Source: Marinomonas rhodophyticola (GTDB taxonomy: Bacteria > Pseudomonadota > Gammaproteobacteria > Pseudomonadales > Marinomonadaceae). Taken from it: DNA of 64,000 bases. The DNA lies in contig NZ_JAPEUL010000007.1 in assembly GCF_026113935.1 (NCBI RefSeq), positions 558,001 to 622,000 of the forward strand. The letters run 5' to 3'. A model generated the notes under the pieces. That model made no database searches, was not told the DNA's origin, and saw nothing but the letters and a program-made list of their open reading frames with translations. The position numbers were made by a program, and so were the translations under genes. Below are positions 58,360 through 64,000 of the stretch, one piece after another. How positions within the stretch are numbered: the first letter of the stretch is position 1; every line of letters begins with the position of its first letter.

Positions 58360-59109
58360 TTAAATGCGTTGTTTTTGTGTTTTTTGCCCCAGTTGAATGA
58401 GTACCGGGTTGGTTGTTGTGGCGGGTATGAGTTGCTCTAATTGTTTTGAAAACACTTCTCGCTCGGTTAATTTTGCACCCAGTGAAAGCAAATGCTTCGA
58501 TTCGACTTGGCAATCGATGAGTTCGATATGGCATTTTTGTGCGAGTTCGCAAAAGAGCTGTAGTGCCACTTTTGATGCGTTGGGAGCCAGCGAAAACATA
58601 GATTCGCCAAAGAACATATTCCCCATCGCGATGCCGTAAAAACCACCGATAAGTGTTTCATTTTGCCATATTTCAATGGAGTGGGCGTAACCCAATTTAT
58701 GCAACTTTTGATATGCTGTTTTGATATCTTTTGATATCCACGTTCCTTCTTTGTTGACCCTTAACCCCGCGCAGTTGTTGATCACGGCAGAGAAATCTTG
58801 GTTTATTGAAAAAAACCATTGCGCATCTTTTGGCTCGGCTTGTTTTATTTTTTTAAGGGCTTTTTTGAGTGATTTTGAAAGATGGAAATCGGCTGGTTTT
58901 AGCACGCATCGTTGTTTAGGATGCCACCATAAAATAGGGTCTGGATCACTGAACCATGGGAAAAAACCTTTGCTGTATAAATGGATTAGTCTCGTCGTGG
59001 ATAGGTCTCCCCCAATAGCTGATAAGCCCTCAGGGTCCTGTAATGCTTTGCTTGGGTTTGGTGTGTCGTAGGGGGATTCGGTGAGTAAAACGAGTCTCTT
59101 GTGTGTCAT
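58360..59109 (-). CDS. aat: Leucyl/phenylalanyl-tRNA-protein transferase
   Basis: I choose ATG 59109 (MTHKRLVLLTESPYDTPNPS) because it aligns with the E. coli Aat start; the frame is open a further 20 codons to 59169. The 249-residue protein has GDLSTTRLIHLYSKGFFPWF, DPILWWHPKQRCVL, EGTWISKDIKTAYQKLH, GYAHSIEIW, GGFYGIAMGNMFFGESMFS and ELIDCQVE, all family hallmarks. It adds Leu or Phe to proteins with N-terminal Lys or Arg, marking them for ClpS-ClpAP. Confidence 0.93.
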   Translation of the reverse strand: MTHKRLVLLTESPYDTPNPSKALQDPEGLSAIGGDLSTTRLIHLYSKGFFPWFSDPDPILWWHPKQRCVLKPADFHLSKSLKKALKKIKQAEPKDAQWFFSINQDFSAVINNCAGLRVNKEGTWISKDIKTAYQKLHKLGYAHSIEIWQNETLIGGFYGIAMGNMFFGESMFSLAPNASKVALQLFCELAQKCHIELIDCQVESKHLLSLGAKLTEREVFSKQLEQLIPATTTNPVLIQLGQKTQKQRI

Positions 59110-59169
59110 CGGTATCTGAATCGGTGGTAGCGGTTTGCATAGGGGGAGTATTGTCCTGATGAATCTCAT

Positions 59170-59708
59170 TTTACAACATTGCGTTATGAGTATTTATTAA
59201 AACGACCGATGAAAAAAATGTCTATGAAAAAAAACTTGAAAGCGCATAAAAAAAATTAAAGAAATAGCTTTTCGATCCGTTAAATAGTTTAAGCGAGTCG
59301 AATTAAGTAAAAAAAAATATTAGACTTGCGACTTGCTGACACAATCTCATGCTCAATTGATTGAACTGTGCATGAATAAACGAAAAAAATTGTTCGTCAT
59401 TGTCTTTGTTGACTGTTTTTTGTTCAAAAAAGGCTTCAAGATGAAAAAAAAGAAAAAAGTGCAAGGAATGCTTGACCGATAATGGAAAACTTGGTTTTAA
59501 TCAATGCAGTCCAGAACGGTAATTCGAAAGCATAATCGAATGCAGTGTTGGGAAATAAGATAACTTGCTTTTTTGGCAATTGTCACAAAAGTGAAATCGA
59601 TCGGTTTTAAGATACATGAGTCGTTGATTTAGCAACGTTTCTTGGTTTGACGAAAATCTATCAATGGGTCTACAAGGCCACACAATATAATATAAAGGGG
59701 AATCTTGA
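59170..59708. other. Long AT-rich interval upstream of the porin gene
   Basis: These 539 bp contain no convincing gene. Purine-rich tracts occur at about 59210-59260 and 59440-59462. The ribosome-binding site AAAGGGG lies just before the porin ATG. Porin genes often have long regulated leaders and antisense small RNAs; none can be recognised here. Confidence 0.4.
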
Positions 59709-60590
59709 ATGAAAGCGATTAAACTTGCTTCTGTGTTTGCAGTATCTGCTGTTGCGGCTGCTGTTTCTACTGCCACTTTCGCTGCTGATGCTATCATTAC
59801 TGGTGAAGCTGGTGTTGAATATACCACATACAATGGTGAATCTAAGGACACTCCAGACCTAGCTGATGGTACAGATCTTGGTGAGCTAGAGCTTCATGTT
59901 GATACAGGTATTGTGTACGCTGAGCTTGAATTTGCTACTACAGGAGCTAATGAAGCGACTAAAATCGGCATGGAAAAACTGTATGTGAAACAAGGTGCCG
60001 TATCTTTTGGTCGCTTTGACGGTACAGTAGCGACTGGTTCTTTCATGGGTATGGACGAGCTTTTCGGTGGTGTTGATTTGGTTACTGCAGCTAGCGATAC
60101 TGATAACACTGGCGTTCGTTACAAGGTAACTCCTGAGTTGACAGTTGCATTAGAAGCGACTGAATCTACTGATGATGAAGATTCTGATATCGGTTTCGCT
60201 CTTTCTTACGTTAAAGACTTCGGATTTATCAAAGCGGGTATTTCTGGTGGTTCTGTAGGCGATGCTAACGCAGTAAACGTTGGTTTCCAAACTGTGTCTG
60301 GTCCTATCACTGTGTCTTTGAACTACGGTGTGGGTGAGAAAGGTACTGGTACAACTACTGACCGTGAGCAAATGACGTCTTCTATCGCTTTTGCAGCGAC
60401 TGATGCTTTGACTTTGACTCTTGAATACTCTAATGAGCTAGAAAAAGAAATGGATGGTACTTACTTCATCGGTGAGTATGTATCTGGTGACTTGACTTAC
60501 TACGTGAAAAACTACGCTGGTGACCTAGCTGCTGATTCTTCTACAAATGGCGCAGAGCAAACTACTGTTGGTGTAAAAACTTTCTTCTAA
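59709..60590 (+). CDS. Outer-membrane porin-like beta-barrel protein
   Basis: The 293-residue protein has a signal peptide ending STATFAAD, alternating-hydrophobicity strands throughout (for example TGIVYAELEFA, AVSFGRFDGTV, LTLTLEYSNEL) and a C-terminal Phe (VGVKTFF) as required for barrel assembly. The acidic, Asp/Thr-rich loops suit a marine organism. The phrase KLYVKQGAVSFGRFDGTVATG resembles the Gram-negative porin family. Solute preference is unknown. A terminator follows. Confidence 0.85.
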   Translation: MKAIKLASVFAVSAVAAAVSTATFAADAIITGEAGVEYTTYNGESKDTPDLADGTDLGELELHVDTGIVYAELEFATTGANEATKIGMEKLYVKQGAVSFGRFDGTVATGSFMGMDELFGGVDLVTAASDTDNTGVRYKVTPELTVALEATESTDDEDSDIGFALSYVKDFGFIKAGISGGSVGDANAVNVGFQTVSGPITVSLNYGVGEKGTGTTTDREQMTSSIAFAATDALTLTLEYSNELEKEMDGTYFIGEYVSGDLTYYVKNYAGDLAADSSTNGAEQTTVGVKTFF

Positions 60591-60630
60591 GATTTTTCTT
60601 TATAAAGAAAGCCTTTCTTAGTAAAAGCGA

Positions 60631-60658
60631 AAGCCAGCCCTTTGGGTTGGCTTTTTTT
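60631..60658 (+). terminator. Rho-independent terminator after the porin gene
   Basis: AAGCCAGCCC (60631-60640) pairs with GGGTTGGCTT (60644-60653, one G-U pair), followed by five more T's. Confidence 0.88.
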
Positions 60659-60737
60659 ATGGTAAGCTTAGCCAACTTGTGGCTCCGCTGGATGGAGTGT
60701 GGTTTGTTTTGATTAACATAAGATAGGAAGGCACGTT

Positions 60738-63492
60738 TTGTCAGAAGAAATGAGTGAGTCGGTACGATCACCAATTTGGGAATTGTTTGCCAAGCAAGCA
60801 GCGTTTATTGCCGCTTTGCTAATGTTGTTTTTTTTCGCTTTGGCAACGTATTCTTATAGCCCTGAAGATGCTGGTTGGTTTTATTCTGGTAGTGGTGGTG
60901 CTATTCAAAATTCGATGGGGCCAATCGGCGCTATTATTGCGGATTTGGCGTCGGGGTTTTTTGGTTCTTTGTTTTATTCTTTACCACCGTTATTTTTTTG
61001 GGTGGCCATTATTTTATGGCGTAACCCCCATTCCTTGTTGCCGTTAAATAATGCGTTGCTTTGCACTATTGGTAGTATTCTGTATTTATCCTTTGGTTCT
61101 GTATTGTGTTTTTTGCACACGGTGGGGGAATACTCATTGCAATATGGACCGGGTGGTATATTGGGGCGCGGGCTAGGGACATTGCTCTATGGTTTTATAG
61201 GTTACGACGGCGCCACGTTGGTAAGTTTAGCCTTAGTCGTTTTATCTTTTACCCTGTTGGCTCAATTGCATTGGTTGCATTTAATGGATAGCCTTGGTGA
61301 GCGTGCTTATAAATTTGTGATGTTTGTTCGCCATAAATGGGCTGACCGTCAAGAGGCAAAGTCGACTCAACGTACCGAAATGGCCGATTTGTTTGTCGAT
61401 GAGACTGAAGCTGAAGAGCCTGCTATTGTTCGTAAACGAAGAAAGGCGGCGACAGAACCGTCAAAAAATACTGTACCGTCCGATGGGCATGCCAAAACGG
61501 ATCCCTTGTTTGAGGATGCTCGTATTGAGAACGAGCATTATGACGATGGCGGGCAAGATAAAAAATTCAAGTTTCGTCTGCCTGCGTTGTTTTCGCGCTC
61601 AAAAGCCGCTAATACAGAAGATGCCCCAAGTGATGCGGTGACCGTTCATGAAGAGCCAGAATTTAGTGGGCTAGATGATTTATCTATTCATGACGATGAT
61701 ATTCAGTTTGGTGACACGCTGTATATTGAGGAGTCGTGGGAGGATCCTAGAGAAAGTACAGCGCAACACAAGGCAATGGCTCCCAAGCAGCCAGCCGTGA
61801 GCAAGCCAGTTGCATGGGAAGATGAACAAGATGAGATGACGTTTGGTATTTCGAAAGAACAAGCTGATGCCAAGTTGTTTCAGCACGATAGTGAAGACAT
61901 GATTCCGCCAGCCCATAAACCAGCGTTTCGTACGCTATCTGAAGCTAAGCAGCTGGACTCGCTGGGTGGGCCTTATGCGGATGAAGTGGAAAACAAAAGA
62001 AAGGTGGAAACCTATTCGTTGCCAGATCGTTCGGTATTGACTACGCCTAAGCCCAAGCAGGGTGGTTACTCAGAAGATGAGCTGTTGGCTTTGTCCGAAC
62101 TGTTGGAGCAGCGCCTTCAGGACTTTGGGGTGAAAGCTGATGTGGTTGAAGTGAACCCAGGCCCGGTGATTACACGTTTTGAAATCCAGCCTGCACCGGG
62201 TGTAAAGGTTTCTCGTATCACCAATTTAGCGAAAGATCTTGCTCGTTCTCTGAGTGTGATGAGTGTGCGCGTGGTTGAAGTGATTGCGGGTAAATCCACC
62301 ATAGGCATAGAGATTCCGAATCAGGTTCGCGACACCGTTTATTTTTCAGAGGTGATTAATTGTGAGGCCTATGATAGATCCTCCTCGCCCCTGACATTGT
62401 CATTAGGTCACGATATTTCTGGTGAGTCCCGTTGTGGTGGATCTTGCCAAAATGCCCCATGTGCTGGTTGCTGGTACGACAGGGTCAGGTAAATCGGTTG
62501 GTGTGAACGCCATGATTCTGAGTATGCTACTCAAATCCACTCCGGATGAAGTGCGTATGATCATGGTGGATCCGAAAATGTTGGAATTGTCCATTTACGA
62601 AGGCATTCCTCATCTTTTGACCCCTGTTATCACAGACATGAAAGACGCCGCTAATGGGTTGCGCTGGTCTGTCGATGAGATGGAGCGTCGTTATAAGCTG
62701 ATGTCCAAGTTAGGGGTGCGAAATATTGCGGGTTATAACAAGAAGGTCCGTGATGCGATTGAAGCGGGTAAACCCATTCAAGACCCATTATGGCAGCCTG
62801 AGATGGCCATGTTTTCAGAAGACGGTGTAGCGCGTACCGTGCCCCATTTAGAGCCTTTGCCTTACATTGTTATCATCGTTGATGAGTTTGCTGACATGAT
62901 GATGATAGTGGGCAAAAAAGTGGAAGAGTTGATTGCGCGGATTGCTCAAAAAGCCCGTGCGGCAGGTATTCATTTAATCTTGGCGACTCAGCGCCCTTCG
63001 GTAGATGTTATTACTGGTTTGATTAAAGCCAACATTCCAACTCGTATGGCGTTTCAGGTGTCGTCAAAAATAGACTCACGAACCATTCTTGATCAGGGTG
63101 GGGCGGATCAGCTGCTGGGTATGGGTGATATGTTGTATCTTCCTGCTGGCTTGCCAACGCCAATTCGAGTGCATGGTGCCTTTGTTTCCGATGACGAGGT
63201 GCATGCGGTTGTTGAAGAGTGGAAACAGCGAGGGGAGCCAGACTACATTCAAGATGTGGTGGTGAACCCAGAAGATCTGATGTCAGGAGAGGATAGTGAA
63301 GATAAAGACGCACTTTATGACGAAGCCGTGAAAATTGTCATTGAAACGCGTAAAGCCTCTATTTCCTCTATTCAACGTCGTCTTAAAATAGGGTACAACA
63401 GAGCGGCTAATTTGGTTGAGTCCATGGAGGCGGCGGGCTTAGTTGGACCAATGGGAACCAATGGTCAGCGTGATATTTTGATTCCAGAATAA
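60738..63492 (+). CDS. ftsK: DNA translocase FtsK (frameshift at 62427)
   Basis: TTG 60738 has AGGAAGG 7 bp upstream. Removing one T at 62427 joins GHDISGE to [20 protein letters not shown]; the whole protein is 917 residues. It has four N-terminal membrane spans (residues 20-190), a low-complexity acidic linker (about 200-440), the alpha-beta motor with Walker [11 protein letters not shown] and Walker [12 protein letters not shown], and the gamma winged helix ([20 protein letters not shown]) that reads KOPS. It pumps chromosome ends through the division septum and activates XerCD. lolA follows 66 bp downstream, the usual order. Confidence 0.95.
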
Positions 63493-63558
63493 AAGCGTCA
63501 ATTTGGTGTTCTTGTATTGCGGGGTATTACCTTTTTAATGTGTTAGTGGAGAGTCATT

Positions 63559-64000
63559 TTGTTAAATAAAATCGTCACTGTGATTATGTTTGTTGTCATC
63601 ATCGCAGCTCAAGTGGCAAGCGCTCAAGCGGAAGAGGTTGGCTCAATAGAAAGTTTGTTAGAGTCAAATCGAAACATTGAGGGTGAGTTTCGACAGGTTA
63701 CTTATGATGAGAAAGGCAAGCAATTACAAGTAAGTGAAGGTGTCTTCCTGCTTGCGCAACCTAATCAATTTGTTTGGGACAGTGTCACGCCTTTTGCACA
63801 GCGTATCATCTCTGACGGTAAAACAGTTACGGTTTGGGATGTGGATTTAGAGCAGGCAACCAAGAAACCGCTATCGGGTACTGTAGGGAATTCTCCTGCA
63901 GCGCTGCTAGGACAGCCCGCAGCAGATGTTCTTCCTCATTACAATGTGACGGCGTTGGGGGATGAAAAGTTTCGTTTAACGCCAAAAGAGAATCAGGATC
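63559..64000 (+). CDS. lolA: Outer-membrane lipoprotein carrier protein LolA (3' partial)
   Basis: TTG 63559 has GGAGAG 5 bp upstream and gives MLNKIVTVIMFVVIIAAQVA, a signal peptide ending ASAQA. The visible mature part, RNIEGEFRQVTYDEKGKQLQ then PNQFVWDSVTPFAQRIISDG, is typical of LolA. It shuttles lipoproteins from the LolCDE transporter to LolB across the periplasm. The gene runs off the end of the window after about 147 codons. Confidence 0.92.
   Translation, partial: MLNKIVTVIMFVVIIAAQVASAQAEEVGSIESLLESNRNIEGEFRQVTYDEKGKQLQVSEGVFLLAQPNQFVWDSVTPFAQRIISDGKTVTVWDVDLEQATKKPLSGTVGNSPAALLGQPAADVLPHYNVTALGDEKFRLTPKENQD

Noticed and set aside
59686-59691. TATAAT as the porin promoter -10 box
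   Set aside because: It lies only 18 bp before the ATG, so transcription would begin inside the ribosome-binding site; the real promoter is probably further upstream.
59501-59851. 116-codon minus-strand frame over the porin start
   Set aside because: It runs antisense through the porin signal peptide and has no ribosome-binding site or domain; a shadow frame.

Overview
The window looks like one continuous chromosomal segment from a marine gammaproteobacterium of the Oceanospirillales type, most like Marinomonas. That placement is inferred from protein resemblance and gene order: icd-hflD-mnmA-nudJ-rluE-cspD-clpS-clpA-infA-aat, then ftsK-lolA, plus a monomeric NADP isocitrate dehydrogenase and PiT, DUF2721 and DUF883 genes. 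Base composition looks moderate (mid-40s percent G+C by eye). There is no rRNA, tRNA, CRISPR array or prophage. The only insertion sequence is one IS110-family element between clpA and infA.

Layout. 1-9.6 kb holds a haemolysin III fragment, a divergent XRE repressor/EAL phosphodiesterase pair with twin operators, a chemoreceptor, small enzymes and a PaeA-type CBS transporter. 10-13.4 kb holds a YqjD/YqjE/YqjK-like membrane trio, the ABC-F protein YbiT and a YjbR protein. 13.4-22.8 kb is rich in phosphate and lipid genes: PhoX behind a Pho box, a GGDEF-EAL sensor, outer-membrane phospholipase PldA, and a Pho-box-preceded operon of a PAP2 phosphatase and a glycosyltransferase. 22.9-32.7 kb has a dienelactone hydrolase, folM-folE, three MFS exporters and an AraC regulator divergent from an aldehyde dehydrogenase. 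33-42.5 kb has sdaA, a PiT phosphate transporter, a tandem pair of uncharacterised TM/coiled-coil paralogues, a LysE exporter, topB behind a near-consensus LexA box, a universal stress protein operon behind a Fur-like box, and fklB. 42.5-57 kb is housekeeping: roxA, purB, a chemoreceptor, icd, hflD, mnmA, nudJ, rluE, cspD, clpS and clpA. The end has the IS110 element, infA, aat, a porin, ftsK and the start of lolA.

The sequence carries many single-base errors. I count 16 single-base frameshifts in 15 otherwise intact genes, including essential or near-essential ones (ftsK, mnmA, clpS, icd). Each is repaired by adding or removing one base, and every repaired length is a whole number of codons. 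I therefore annotate these as full-length genes with probable sequencing errors and not as pseudogenes.

The best discovery candidates are: (1) the IS110 element, whose ends, CT core, REP-like target and four bridge-RNA guide segments can be read by eye and agree with its present insertion site; (2) a probable Pho-controlled PAP2/glycosyltransferase operon next to PldA and near PhoX, suggesting phosphate-starvation lipid remodelling; (3) probable SOS control of topoisomerase III; (4) a tandem pair of uncharacterised membrane-anchored paralogues.
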